Below are positions 25,380 to 34,071 of a DNA stretch of 64,000 nucleotides, piece after piece (within the stretch, counting starts at the first letter, position 1; each line of letters opens with the position of its first letter). The DNA is from Dehalococcoidia bacterium (GTDB lineage: Bacteria > Chloroflexota > Dehalococcoidia > Lucifugimonadales > JAGWBF01). The stretch covers positions 63,097-127,096 of the forward strand of contig JAGWBJ010000004.1 in assembly GCA_021295955.1 (NCBI GenBank), given 5' to 3'. The notes beneath the pieces were generated by a model, which had not been told where the DNA came from, did no database searches, and saw only the letters and a program-made list of their open reading frames with translations. Position numbers and translations under genes: made by a program.

Positions 25380-26378
25380 CTAGCCCGGCGCGCAGGCCCT
25401 CAGTATCTCCATGACCTGGGCCTTGGGGTCGTCGCTGCCCGAGACGGCGGGGGAGATGATGGGCAGGGTGATGCCCGCCTCCCTGTACTGTTCGGTCCGG
25501 CTGCGGGCGTGCTCGGCGGTGCCCACGATGCCGATGGTGTCCAGCAGCTCCACGGGCAGGAGCCTTTGGGCCTTTGCCTGGTCGCCTTCCTCCCAGGCCC
25601 GGCGGGAGGCCTGCACCTCGTCGGCGAACCCCGCCTCCATCATCATCCTGCGGTACCGCGGGAAGCGTGCCGCGTACATGGCCAGGCCGGGGCGCATGCC
25701 GTCGGCGGCCCTCTCCCGGTCGTCTCCGATGCCGCACCGGACCAGGGTTGACACTTCGACTTCGGCCGGGTCCCGCCCCGCCCTCCTGGCGCCGGCGGCC
25801 ACGTGCTCCACGGCATCCCTGGCCCTGTCCAGAGTGCAGGAGGTGAGCATGGTGCCCTGGGCCATCTCGCCGCATACCTCCAGCATCTTCGGGAACACCG
25901 CCGCTACGAAGACGGGTATCTCCTTGCGGTACGGCTTGAACCACAGGTCGAAGCCTTCGATGTCGTAGACTTCTCCCTTGAACGACACGCGGTCCTCCCG
26001 CAGGAGGGTGCGCACGATCTCGACGCACTCCCTGACCCGGGCTATGGGCTGGCCGAAGACCAGGCCGTGCTCGCCCTCGACCTGTACCCTGTGGCTGGAG
26101 CCGACGCCCAGGATGAAGCGTCCCTTGGAGAAGTGGTCTACGCACGCCGCCGCCATGGCGATGGTGGGCGGGGTCCTCACGAACACGCTGGTGATGCTGG
26201 TCCCCAGCAGTATCTTCTCGGTGGCCACGGCGCAGGCCGTCAGTATCGAGAACTGGTCCCCGCCGTGTCCCTCGGCCATCCAGGCGGACTCGTAGCCCAG
26301 CTCCTCCGCCAGACGTACGCACTCCACGATGTCCCTGGGCGGCAGGCCCATGGACAGGGCCACTCCGGTACGCTCCAT
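25380..26378 (-). CDS. LLM-class (luciferase-like) F420-type oxidoreductase, first
   Basis: The 332-residue protein belongs to the bacterial-luciferase-like monooxygenase family. Key segments are ECVRLAEELGYESAWMAEGHG near residues 18-38, the TACAVATEKILLGTSI block, FSKGRFILGVGSS near 84-96, and PVFVAAVFPKMLEVCGEMAQG near 155-175, typical of the F420-dependent reductase group rather than FMN luciferases. ATG 26378 is supported by GGAGGG 8 bases upstream; the open frame further upstream belongs to the opposite frames of the next gene. The substrate is unknown. Confidence 0.85.
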   Translation of the reverse strand: MERTGVALSMGLPPRDIVECVRLAEELGYESAWMAEGHGGDQFSILTACAVATEKILLGTSITSVFVRTPPTIAMAAACVDHFSKGRFILGVGSSHRVQVEGEHGLVFGQPIARVRECVEIVRTLLREDRVSFKGEVYDIEGFDLWFKPYRKEIPVFVAAVFPKMLEVCGEMAQGTMLTSCTLDRARDAVEHVAAGARRAGRDPAEVEVSTLVRCGIGDDRERAADGMRPGLAMYAARFPRYRRMMMEAGFADEVQASRRAWEEGDQAKAQRLLPVELLDTIGIVGTAEHARSRTEQYREAGITLPIISPAVSGSDDPKAQVMEILRACAPG

Positions 26379-26434
26379 GCTACTACCCTCCGGGTCTCGA
26401 AACGATAGGGGCCCCCACCCCTGCTGGCGGCAGC

Positions 26435-27331
26435 CTAAAGGTCCAGGTGCTCCTTGAGATAGGCCATGGACATGTCCATCACCTGGGTCTTGTACGGCTC
26501 GCCGTAGACCCCGTAGTGGGAGAGGCCGGGGATCACCCACAGCTTCTTGGGCTCCCGTGTCCGCTCGTACATCTCGATGGCCTGCTCGGCGGGGCATATG
26601 GTGTCCCGGCCGGCTATGATGTACAGGGCCGCCCGGGGCGAGATCCTGTCCACCACGTCGATGGGCTTGAAACGGTGAAGCATCTCCTCCGACGCCAGGG
26701 AGTAGGGCGTGAGGGACGGGTTCTCCATGTGCGGCACCTTGCCCAGAATGGAGTCCCGCTCCTCGGCCTCGGCGGGGTCGGGCACCAGGATGTCCATCAA
26801 GTCCCGGAGCTGGGACTCTCCCGTCTTCACCCTCGTCCTGCGGTCCTCGGCGATGCGGTCCAGAAGGTAACGCCACTCGTAGTCGCGCCTCACGCTCTGG
26901 GCCCATCTCCCGCCGTCGCTCCAGCCGGCGACGCTGATGGCGCACCGGACGCGCTCGTCAACGCCCGCCACGTAGGGGACCATACCCCCGCCGAAGCTCC
27001 ACCCTATCAGGGCCAGGCGGTCGGGATCCACCTTGGGGTTGGTCTCCAGGTACGTCAGGGCGTTGCGTATGTCCTCCGCCTGCTCCTGGGGGTAGAGGCG
27101 CCCATGCTCGCCCTCGCTCTCGCCCACCCCCCTGTAGTCCCATATCAGGGCCACGAACCCGGCCTGGGCGAACTGCCGGCCTATCTCCGGGAACCAGAAG
27201 TACTCCTTGATGCCTATCATGCCCTGGCACAGCACGATGGCGGGACAGCTACCGTCCGGGGCCTCGTCGGGCTCGAACAACACCCCGGCGATCCTCAGTC
27301 CGTCGCTGTAGAAACCTACCTTGCTCTCCAT
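26435..27331 (-). CDS. Alpha/beta hydrolase, dienelactone-hydrolase/acetylesterase type
   Basis: The 298-residue serine hydrolase has the order GVLFEPDE, LCQGMIGIKEYF, WDYRGVGESEGEHG near residues 64-77, nucleophile elbow GWSFGGG (Ser112), GRDTICP (acid) and GLSHYGVYG (His). This layout is that of X-Pro dipeptidyl-peptidase/DLH-like esterases. ATG 27331 is preferred over ATG 27337 since GAAAGG lies 6 bases before it and would touch the other. It precedes the luciferase-like gene by 56 bases on the same strand. Confidence 0.85.
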   Translation of the reverse strand: MESKVGFYSDGLRIAGVLFEPDEAPDGSCPAIVLCQGMIGIKEYFWFPEIGRQFAQAGFVALIWDYRGVGESEGEHGRLYPQEQAEDIRNALTYLETNPKVDPDRLALIGWSFGGGMVPYVAGVDERVRCAISVAGWSDGGRWAQSVRRDYEWRYLLDRIAEDRRTRVKTGESQLRDLMDILVPDPAEAEERDSILGKVPHMENPSLTPYSLASEEMLHRFKPIDVVDRISPRAALYIIAGRDTICPAEQAIEMYERTREPKKLWVIPGLSHYGVYGEPYKTQVMDMSMAYLKEHLDL

Positions 27332-27388
27332 GTCCATCCTTTCTCGACGATACGGTGGGGTGGGCCGCCGGGCTTCGAGGTACGCTCG

Positions 27389-27706
27389 CTACTCCGGGTC
27401 CTTGGGAACGTTCTTGCTCCTCCTGGGGCGCAACATCCAGAAGACCAGGAGGGCCGAAGCGGCCAGGAAGATGGGTAAGCTGACCGCCGCGTTGTCCCCG
27501 GAGAAGTCTCTCACCCACCACCACCAGCCGACGCCCAGAATGGCCGCGCCCCAAAGCAGCCTTGCCACAGCCTGGGTCCCCCGGCGCGCCCGGTAGTAGT
27601 CGTCGCTGTCGGCAACGTGCCCAGTGTTGGCGAAGTGGTTCTCCAGAGTGCTCTGCCAGGCGCTGGCAAAACCGCACTGGCCGCACTCGTACAGCTTAGG
27701 GAACAT
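27389..27706 (-). CDS. Small membrane protein with an N-terminal C2H2 zinc finger
   Basis: The 105-residue protein starts with a finger of spacing C-x2-C-x12-H-x5-H (Cys8, Cys11, His24, His30), the classical C2H2 pattern. A basic stretch, a Trp-rich transmembrane helix around residues 49-66 (RLLWGAAILGVGWWWWV) and a second helix around 75-92 (SLPIFLAASALLVFWML) follow. The C-terminus is basic. The finger would lie on the cytoplasmic side if both ends are inside. The function is not known. The first finger could also be a plain zinc-ribbon-like structural site. Confidence 0.65.
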   Translation of the reverse strand: MFPKLYECGQCGFASAWQSTLENHFANTGHVADSDDYYRARRGTQAVARLLWGAAILGVGWWWWVRDFSGDNAAVSLPIFLAASALLVFWMLRPRRSKNVPKDPE

Positions 27707-27770
27707 CTGGGATACCCCTCACCGCGTCGGCATATCGTAACTCATGGTGTCCGGCTCCGGTTGGGGCGGC

Positions 27771-27832
27771 CCGGCCCCCGAGCCGGACTCCAGGGGTTGG
27801 GGGGCGTGGATTCCCGTTTACACGGGAATGAC
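27771..27832. repeat. Dispersed palindromic intergenic repeat, copy A
   Basis: This copy has a left part centred on GGCCCCCGAGCCGGA with the following TCCAGGGG, and a right perfect inverted repeat ATTCCCGT-TTAC-ACGGGAAT (27810-27829). The left part matches the element at 35399 almost base for base. The 27707-28014 gap holds otherwise no gene that I can support. Confidence 0.7.
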
Positions 27833-27978
27833 CGACGGGGCGCTGCAAGCTATTGTCAGCGTGAGGCATGGGATAGGCGGAGCATCGAAGGCTGGAAAAT
27901 GGCGAAGCGTCCATGGCGGCTCCTTTCCCGACTCCCGGAATGGGACGGAGCTGAGGAGGATACCGTAGCGGACTGGCG

Positions 27979-28026
27979 CCCGCTGTTTGGGTGGCCCGCT
28001 ACTTGGGTGGCCCGCTACTTGGGTGG
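27979..28026. repeat. 16-bp tandem repeat, three units, covering a gene's 3' end
   Basis: Units at 27979-27994, 27995-28010 and 28011-28026 have the consensus CCCGCTACTTGGGTGG; the first differs at two bases. The stop codon of the small minus-strand gene (28015-28017) lies inside the third unit, so the two other units repeat that stop region downstream. Confidence 0.8.
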
Positions 28027-28197
28027 AATAATGATGGGGAGGGGCTCGACGTCTTCCAGGCCCGGGGGGTTTATGTTGTCCAGGGCCTCCAGGATGGCGT
28101 TGAGGCTGTAGGTCACTTCCGTTAGCTCGGGGTCCTGGATCTCCAGGCCAACGGCGTGGCCCAGGGCTACTACCTCTTCCTTGGTCAGGTCAGCCAT
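28015..28197 (-). CDS. Small GatC/AtzG-like protein
   Basis: The 60-residue protein begins MADLTKEEVVALGHAVGLEI and ends with an ILEALDNINPPGLEDVEPL segment followed by IIIPPK. The helix-turn-helix layout and the GLEDVEPL loop resemble GatC, the small subunit of amidotransferase complexes, and AtzG-like helper subunits. It is shorter than true GatC and no gatA or gatB lies beside it; the nearest amidase gene is 12 kb away. ATG 28197 is supported by GGAGG 7 bases upstream. The call is tentative. Confidence 0.55.
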   Translation of the reverse strand: MADLTKEEVVALGHAVGLEIQDPELTEVTYSLNAILEALDNINPPGLEDVEPLPIIIPPK

Positions 28198-28286
28198 GTC
28201 GGCCTCCGGAGCCGCCCTGGATGTTCGTCCCGGTGTCAGGTCGCTGGCGGCGGTGAAATGGATTATAGGACGCAACGCCGGGAGCG

Positions 28287-29288
28287 TCAACCGTTCAGGC
28301 CGCTCACGGCGGGACCAATGCTGTCCCAGTTGTCCCGGAACCAGGACACCGTCCGCTCCAGGCCCTCTTCCAGGGACGTGGCCGGATCGTATCCTGCCAG
28401 CGATTTTGCTTTGGAGATGTCGGCGCAGCGCCTGCTCTTGCTGTCCCAGTCCCGCCGGGGCCGATGGTGGACCCCCGCCCCGTTGCCCGTGAGCCGGTTG
28501 ACGGCTTCGGCCAGGTCGGCGATGCGGGTCTCCCGGCCCGAGCCCAGGTTAACGGAATGGCCGCTGGCGTCAGGGCAAAACCCCAGCCTGAGCAACCCAT
28601 CTACTATGTCTCCGACGTAGGTGAAGTCCCGGGTCTCGTCGCCGGTCCCGGTGACCATCAGGGGCAGGCCCGACATGGCCCGGTGGACGAAGTTGGGGAT
28701 GACGTTGCGGTACCGGCCCGGCGCCTCGCCGGGGCCGTAGGAGTTGAACAGCCGGGGCTTTACCACGTCAAGGCCTTGGTGGAGGTGGAAGTAGTCGCAA
28801 TACATCTCGCCCAGCACCTTGGTGATCTGATAGGGGGTCTCGTGGAGGAGGGACCGGGCGCGCTCGTTCAGGGGCAGGGCTGCGTCGGAGGCGTAGATGG
28901 AGCTGGACGAGGCGAAGACGAACCGCTCCACACCCGCGGACGCCGACCGCTGGAGGATCCGCAGGGTCCCCATTCCATTGACGGTGAGGTCCAGCTCGGG
29001 GTGGTCGACGGAGTTCTGGTTGGCGAAGAGGGCCGCCAGGTGGAACACCAGGCTCGGCCCCCGCTGAAAGACGTCGTCCAGCCTGGCCTCGTCGACGACA
29101 CTCCCCTCCACGAAGAGGACGGACGGGTCCTCGGGGAGGTTCCACGGCGGCGCCGAGGAGAGGTCGTCCAGGACGATGACGGTGGCGCCAAGCCCGGCCA
29201 GGGCCCGGGAGAGGTTCGACCCGATGGAGCCCGCGCCGCCGGTTACCAGGACCGTCTTGCCCCGGTAGTGGTCCAGGTGCTCGGGCAT
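28287..29288 (-). CDS. NAD-dependent nucleotide-sugar epimerase/dehydratase
   Basis: The 333-residue protein is an extended short-chain dehydrogenase. The NAD site is VLVTGGAGSIGSNL near residues 13-26, LDDLSS follows, and the catalytic pair is YQITK with a preceding SSSSIYAS serine motif. KPRLFNSYGPGE and DFTYVGDIVDGLLRL are standard for UDP-glucose 4-epimerase/dTDP-glucose dehydratase-like enzymes. It is 8 bases downstream of the bi-domain oxidoreductase and belongs with the polysaccharide cluster. The exact sugar is unknown. Confidence 0.9.
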   Translation of the reverse strand: MPEHLDHYRGKTVLVTGGAGSIGSNLSRALAGLGATVIVLDDLSSAPPWNLPEDPSVLFVEGSVVDEARLDDVFQRGPSLVFHLAALFANQNSVDHPELDLTVNGMGTLRILQRSASAGVERFVFASSSSIYASDAALPLNERARSLLHETPYQITKVLGEMYCDYFHLHQGLDVVKPRLFNSYGPGEAPGRYRNVIPNFVHRAMSGLPLMVTGTGDETRDFTYVGDIVDGLLRLGFCPDASGHSVNLGSGRETRIADLAEAVNRLTGNGAGVHHRPRRDWDSKSRRCADISKAKSLAGYDPATSLEEGLERTVSWFRDNWDSIGPAVSGLNG

Positions 29289-29296
29289 CCCGGTCG

Positions 29297-31486
29297 CTAC
29301 TGCTCCATCCCAGGCGCTGCGGGCTGGGACTGGCGCAGCGACTCCTGGGCGGCGAAGGTGGTCAGAGTCGTGGCGACGTATCCTTCGAAGGTCTCGTTCA
29401 GGGGCCGTCCCTCCACCAACGCCCGCGTAAGGGCTCGCACCTCCGCGGCGTGGCCCCAGTCGGGGCCGGTGCGCAGCTTCATCTTGCGTGTGCGGCCCCG
29501 GTGGGTGTAGCTGGCGGAGCGGAAGTTGTCGATGACCCCCACGGCCCCGCCGCCGAATACCTCGACGCGCTCCTTGGGGTAGCCCTTGTCCCCGCCCGCC
29601 GCGTAGCTGATGGAGGCTATGCCGCCGTCGGCCATCTTCAGGGTGATGGCCACGTTGTCCGTGGGGTCGTAGCCCGCCGAGGAGAGGGACTCGGCGTGGA
29701 CCCGTACGGGATGGGAGCCGGTGAGGAGCTGGACCAGGTCCACGAAGTGGCACACCTCGCCGATTATCCGCCCCCCGCCCTCCTCCGGGTCGTACGTCCA
29801 GTGGTCCAGGGGAAGCGGGCCCGCGTTCACCGTGTAGTGGACGGACATTGGCTCCCCGCACCGGGAGAACCGGTCCCTTAGCCACTGGACCGTGGAGGAG
29901 TACCGCCGGTTGAACCCCAGCATGAGGACCGGCGGCCTATCCATATCCCGGGATGCCCGGTACGCCTCCTCCACCCGCCCTAGCTGCCCCCGGTCCAGGG
30001 CTAGGGGCTTCTCCACGAAGACGTGCTTCCCCGACTCCAGGCAATCGGCGGTGATGGCGGCGTGGGAGCCGTGGCGGGTCAGTACGAACACCAGGTCGAC
30101 TTCAAGGTCCTGGATGATCTCCCGGTAGTTGGTGGCGCAGTAGTCGAAGCCGAACCTCTGGGCGGCGTGCCGGGCGCTCAGTCCCGTGGCCGCCGCGATG
30201 CCCCTGAGACTCAGCCCGGGCGTTTTCTTCAGTGCCGGGAGCATTGTGCTCCTGGCGAACAGGCCCCCGCCGATGACTCCAACCCCAAGCTCTGCCCTGC
30301 TGGACGGGGAGGGTCCGGTCTCCCGGCCCAGGCGGACTTTCCGGGAGACCGGTGGTGCTGACGACTGTTCGGGGTAGGTCAGGACGACCCCGACGCAGGG
30401 CTCGTCTCCCTCCAGGATGAGGCGGTATGCGTCCTGGGCCCGTTCCAGCGGGAACCGGTGGGTTATCAGGTCGTCCACGTGCACCCTGCCGCCCTCCAGG
30501 AGCCTGAGAAACTCCCCGATGTTCCGTCCCGCCGTCCACCTGGCGTAGCCGATGGGGTAGTCCAGGCCCCTGGCGGTGTATGCGGGATCGTAGACTCCGG
30601 GCCCCCATGCCCGGGAGACGACCAGCTCCAGCTCCTTGTCATAGAACGCCCGGCGGGGCACCTCCAGGCCCACTTGTCCGGTGGCGACGATGCGCCCCTT
30701 CTCGCGGCACAGCTCGGCCGCCTGCTCCATGGGCTCGTTGCTGTCCGAGGATGCCATTATTATCACCGCGTCCACCCCATTGCTCGAGGTGGCCCTGCGG
30801 CAGGTCGCGGCCAGGTGGTCGTAGTCGGTGGCGGCAGACTCGACGCCGCGGCCCAGGGCCATCTCCGCGCGCCGTGGGTCGATGTCCATGCCGATGACGT
30901 GACATCCGGCCGCCTTCAGCACCTGCACGGTGATCTGGCCCAACAGCCCCAGGCCCAGGACGACCACCGTGTCCCCCAGGCCCGCGTGGGCCACCCGTAC
31001 GGCCTCCAGGGCGATGCCCCCCAGGGCAGCGAAGGCCGCGGACTCCCCCTGCACGCCGGCGGGAATTCTCGCGCACAGGTTCGCCGGGACGGACGCCACC
31101 TCCTGGTGCCCGGCGTACCCCTGCCCGGTGCATGCCACCCGGTCGCCCACGGCCAGCCCATCGACCCCGTCTCCCACCTCCACTACCACTCCGGCCGAGG
31201 AGTACCCCAGGGCCACGGGGACGTCCAGCCTGCCCATGGCCTGCCGCCACGCCTCCAGCACGCCGTCGGCCTTCGCCTTGGCGATGACCCGCTTCACCAG
31301 GTCGGGGCGGGCCATAGCCTTGCCGATGAGGGACTTTTGGGCCAGCTCCATCATCGACCTCTCGGTGCCGCTGCTGACCAGCGACGCCGTGGTGCGCACC
31401 AGCACGTGCCCGCGCCCTGGAAGGCCCACGGGGACCACGTCGACGCTGAGCCGCCCCGTCCGGTAGTTTTGCGACACCTGTCTCAT
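29297..31486 (-). CDS. Bi-domain oxidoreductase: zinc-type dehydrogenase fused to Gfo/Idh/MocA
   Basis: The 729-residue protein has two enzyme domains. Residues 1 to about 370 form a medium-chain dehydrogenase (VALGYSSAGVVVEVG, GDRVACTGQGYAGHQEV, VVLGLGLLGQI for NAD(P) binding). Residues from about 400 form a Gfo/Idh/MocA dehydrogenase (GVGVIGGGLFARSTMLP, HVFVEKPLAL, GFNRRYS, GEVCHFVDLVQ). This fusion is known from sugar and exopolysaccharide clusters. ATG 31486 is preferred; GTG 31492 is in frame. It likely oxidises or reduces a sugar intermediate for the cluster that starts at 40518. Confidence 0.9.
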   Translation of the reverse strand: MRQVSQNYRTGRLSVDVVPVGLPGRGHVLVRTTASLVSSGTERSMMELAQKSLIGKAMARPDLVKRVIAKAKADGVLEAWRQAMGRLDVPVALGYSSAGVVVEVGDGVDGLAVGDRVACTGQGYAGHQEVASVPANLCARIPAGVQGESAAFAALGGIALEAVRVAHAGLGDTVVVLGLGLLGQITVQVLKAAGCHVIGMDIDPRRAEMALGRGVESAATDYDHLAATCRRATSSNGVDAVIIMASSDSNEPMEQAAELCREKGRIVATGQVGLEVPRRAFYDKELELVVSRAWGPGVYDPAYTARGLDYPIGYARWTAGRNIGEFLRLLEGGRVHVDDLITHRFPLERAQDAYRLILEGDEPCVGVVLTYPEQSSAPPVSRKVRLGRETGPSPSSRAELGVGVIGGGLFARSTMLPALKKTPGLSLRGIAAATGLSARHAAQRFGFDYCATNYREIIQDLEVDLVFVLTRHGSHAAITADCLESGKHVFVEKPLALDRGQLGRVEEAYRASRDMDRPPVLMLGFNRRYSSTVQWLRDRFSRCGEPMSVHYTVNAGPLPLDHWTYDPEEGGGRIIGEVCHFVDLVQLLTGSHPVRVHAESLSSAGYDPTDNVAITLKMADGGIASISYAAGGDKGYPKERVEVFGGGAVGVIDNFRSASYTHRGRTRKMKLRTGPDWGHAAEVRALTRALVEGRPLNETFEGYVATTLTTFAAQESLRQSQPAAPGMEQ

Positions 31487-31638
31487 AGTCACCTACTGGA
31501 GCGCTCCGCCGGGCCCGCCATACCCGTTGGACCGTCGAGCGCACCCATGATACCGTAGCCACCAGGGAGGAGGCCAAGGTCTCGTGCCCGTGCCCGTGGA
31601 TAAAGCCGGAAACGGGACGGGGCGCGGAGCATCGCTGG

Positions 31639-32907
31639 TCATGCGGCTTTGGCCCGGGCCGCGCGGCCCCTCCAGCCGGACACGATCTCCTGGAACCGGT
31701 CCTCCATCTCCGGCAGTAGCCTCCGTCGTTCGAACCGCTCCACGGCCGCGGCTCTGCCTGCCTCTCCCAGGCGCCTGCGCAAGTCGGAGTCCCGGAGGCC
31801 CATTATGCCCTGTGCCATCGCCTCAGGGTCCTGGGGGGCCACCACCAGCCCGCACCCGGTCTGGCGCACCAGGTCGGCCGCTTCTCCCTCCAGTCCCGCC
31901 AGGACCGGCCGCCCCGCGCTCATATAGTTGAGCAGCTTGGTGGGGATGGTGCCCTGCCGGAAGGGCGCCTTGTTCAGGTGCGTCAGGAGCACGTCCGCCG
32001 CCGACGTGAAGGCGGCCATGGCGGTCGCAGGCTTGGGCGGTATGAACCGTACGTTGTCCAGGCCGCCGTCCCCTGCCAGGGCGGCCAACCGGTCCCGGTC
32101 CGCCCCGCCCCCAACAAAAACCAGCAGCACGTCGTGTTCTCCCCGCTCCTTCAGCAGCCGGGCGGACTCGACGGCGGTGTCCAGTCCCTGGGCGAGGCTG
32201 ATGTTGCCCGTATACATGACGACCAACCTGTCGCCGAACCCGTACTCCCGGCGGACCTCCTCGGCCTCGTGCGCCGAGGCAGACTCGAAGAAGCACGTGT
32301 CCACCCACAGGGGATGCACCTCGGTCTTGCCCTCGGGCACGCCGGTCTCCACCACGTCCCCGCGCATCCGGTTGGAGTAGAAGTACAGGTAGTCGGCGGC
32401 GGAGTAGACGAAGCGCTCCAGCCCCAGGGCCAGGCGTATGGCGGTCCGCCCCTTGAGGACTCCGAGGTGGATCGGCTCCTGGGGCCACAGGTCGTGGACG
32501 TCGACCACCAGGGGCGCTCGAAACAGCCTGCTCAGCACGTACCCCGACACTCCAAGGAACAGGGGAGGCGAGTAGACGTAGACCAGATCGGGCCGGCCCG
32601 ACCTGACACCCCCGTACATCGACGTCAGCATGAAGGATAGGTGGTTCTTCATGCGGGGCCAGAAGTCGCGCCTGGACCTCGGGATGAAGAGGAAGGTGCG
32701 CGCTACTCTCACGCCCTCCCGTGTCTCCTCCCGGTACAGACGCCGCCGGTACCCGTCGTAGACCGCGCCGTCGGGGTAGTTGGGGAACCCCGTGACGACC
32801 GTAACGTCGTTCCCCCGGCCAGCCAGGTAGCCCGCCATCTCCGACACCTTCTGGGACGCCGACGCCGGTTCCGGTGGGTAGTATTGGGTCAGCAGCAGGA
32901 GCTTCAC
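31639..32907 (-). CDS. Glycosyltransferase family 4 (WbuB/WcaI-like)
   Basis: The 422-residue protein is a GT-B retaining glycosyltransferase. It starts MKLLLLTQYYPPEPASASQ, a WbuB-like opening, and contains SPPLFLGVSGYVLSR, DVHDLWPQEP near residue 140, VMYTGNISLAQGLDTAV near 230, and a donor-binding end with PTKLLNYMSAGRPVLAG. WbuB relatives transfer N-acetyl-fucosamine or similar sugars. The GTG start overlaps the stop of the upstream glycosyltransferase gene (GTGA). Confidence 0.9.
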   Translation of the reverse strand: MKLLLLTQYYPPEPASASQKVSEMAGYLAGRGNDVTVVTGFPNYPDGAVYDGYRRRLYREETREGVRVARTFLFIPRSRRDFWPRMKNHLSFMLTSMYGGVRSGRPDLVYVYSPPLFLGVSGYVLSRLFRAPLVVDVHDLWPQEPIHLGVLKGRTAIRLALGLERFVYSAADYLYFYSNRMRGDVVETGVPEGKTEVHPLWVDTCFFESASAHEAEEVRREYGFGDRLVVMYTGNISLAQGLDTAVESARLLKERGEHDVLLVFVGGGADRDRLAALAGDGGLDNVRFIPPKPATAMAAFTSAADVLLTHLNKAPFRQGTIPTKLLNYMSAGRPVLAGLEGEAADLVRQTGCGLVVAPQDPEAMAQGIMGLRDSDLRRRLGEAGRAAAVERFERRRLLPEMEDRFQEIVSGWRGRAARAKAA

Positions 32908-34061
32908 GCCCGGCCCGCCGCTCTCAGGGCCTGTTGGTACACCCTCTCGTGCGTCTCGGCGCACCGGGCGGGCGAGAACATCTCGCGGACCCATTCCCTG
33001 CCCCGAGCCGCCATTGATGCAGCTTGCTCCCCGTGCTCCAACAGCGACACGACCGCGGATGCTATGGCCTCCGGGTCCCGGGGAGATACCAGGATGCCTG
33101 TATTCCCGTCCTGGACGATCTCGGGAACGCCCCCCACGTCAGAGGCCACCACCGGCAGTCCCGCGGCCAGTCCCTCGGCTATCGCGATGCCAAAGGACTC
33201 GGAGAGGGACGGCTGTACCAGGATGTCCGCGGCGTGGAGGATGTCGGCAACGTCGGTGCGAAACCCCGCGAAGACCATCGCATCTCCGAGGCACAGAGTC
33301 CGGGCTTCGCTGTGAAGAACGTCTGCGTACTTCGTGCGTCCCTCGAGAGTCTGCCCCACGACGACGAACCGGGCCTCGGGGGACCTCTCCTTCACCGCCG
33401 CCGCGGCCCGTACGAAATACAGGTGCCCCTTGGTCGGGTACAGGTTGCCCACGGTGACGACCATCGGGGAGTCCTCGGGTATGCCCAGCTCGCCGCGTAC
33501 CCTGCTGCGGGTCCCGGGCTCGGCCGGGCCGGGGATGTCGACGGGGGGGTACAGGACCTCCACCGGCCTGTAGAACACGTCCCCCCGGGAGCCCATGTAC
33601 TCCCGGCCCATTGCCCGGGAGGACGCGGCCACAACGTGGGGGACCAGGTAGACCAGGGGCTTGAAGCTCTTCCAGACCAGGGGATAGGGCATTCCGTTGA
33701 TGTGCCACACGACCCCGCAGCCCGCCAGCCTGCCGGCGATGGCCCCCTGCACATGGGTAACGTCGTGCTGGTGTACCACGGAGATACCCTCGTCCCGTAT
33801 CAACCGGACCAGTCTTCGAATCGAGCCCCAGAGGTGCGCCAGCCATCCCAGGTGGGAGAGGGGGTTCACCGTCGCGCGGGGCCTCCTCATGCCCGGGACC
33901 CGGTGGTACGGGACCCCGGCTTCCTCCAGCATGTCCCCGAACGCCCCGGTACCGTGGGGGATGGCGACGACCGTGTCCACTCCACTGTGCTTCAACGCTG
34001 CCGCCATCCTCAGTATCCGCATCTGGGGACCGCCGACCCGGTCTTCGGCGATGATGTTCAA
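32904..34061 (-). CDS. Glycosyltransferase family 4
   Basis: The 385-residue GT-B enzyme begins with NIIAEDRVGGPQMRILRMA, has HQHDVTHVQGAIAGRLAG near residues 97-114, VVTVGNLYPTKGHLYFV near 204-220, and the donor site PSLSESFGIAIAEGLAAGLPVVASDVGGVPEIV near 285-317 containing the E-x7-E pair. TTG 34061 is the only conventional start near the first strand, and lies 11 bases before the end of the previous gene's stop, so the true initiation point is not certain. The sugar and acceptor are unknown. Confidence 0.88.
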   Translation of the reverse strand: MNIIAEDRVGGPQMRILRMAAALKHSGVDTVVAIPHGTGAFGDMLEEAGVPYHRVPGMRRPRATVNPLSHLGWLAHLWGSIRRLVRLIRDEGISVVHQHDVTHVQGAIAGRLAGCGVVWHINGMPYPLVWKSFKPLVYLVPHVVAASSRAMGREYMGSRGDVFYRPVEVLYPPVDIPGPAEPGTRSRVRGELGIPEDSPMVVTVGNLYPTKGHLYFVRAAAAVKERSPEARFVVVGQTLEGRTKYADVLHSEARTLCLGDAMVFAGFRTDVADILHAADILVQPSLSESFGIAIAEGLAAGLPVVASDVGGVPEIVQDGNTGILVSPRDPEAIASAVVSLLEHGEQAASMAARGREWVREMFSPARCAETHERVYQQALRAAGRA

Positions 34062-34071
34062 TACCCGCAGG

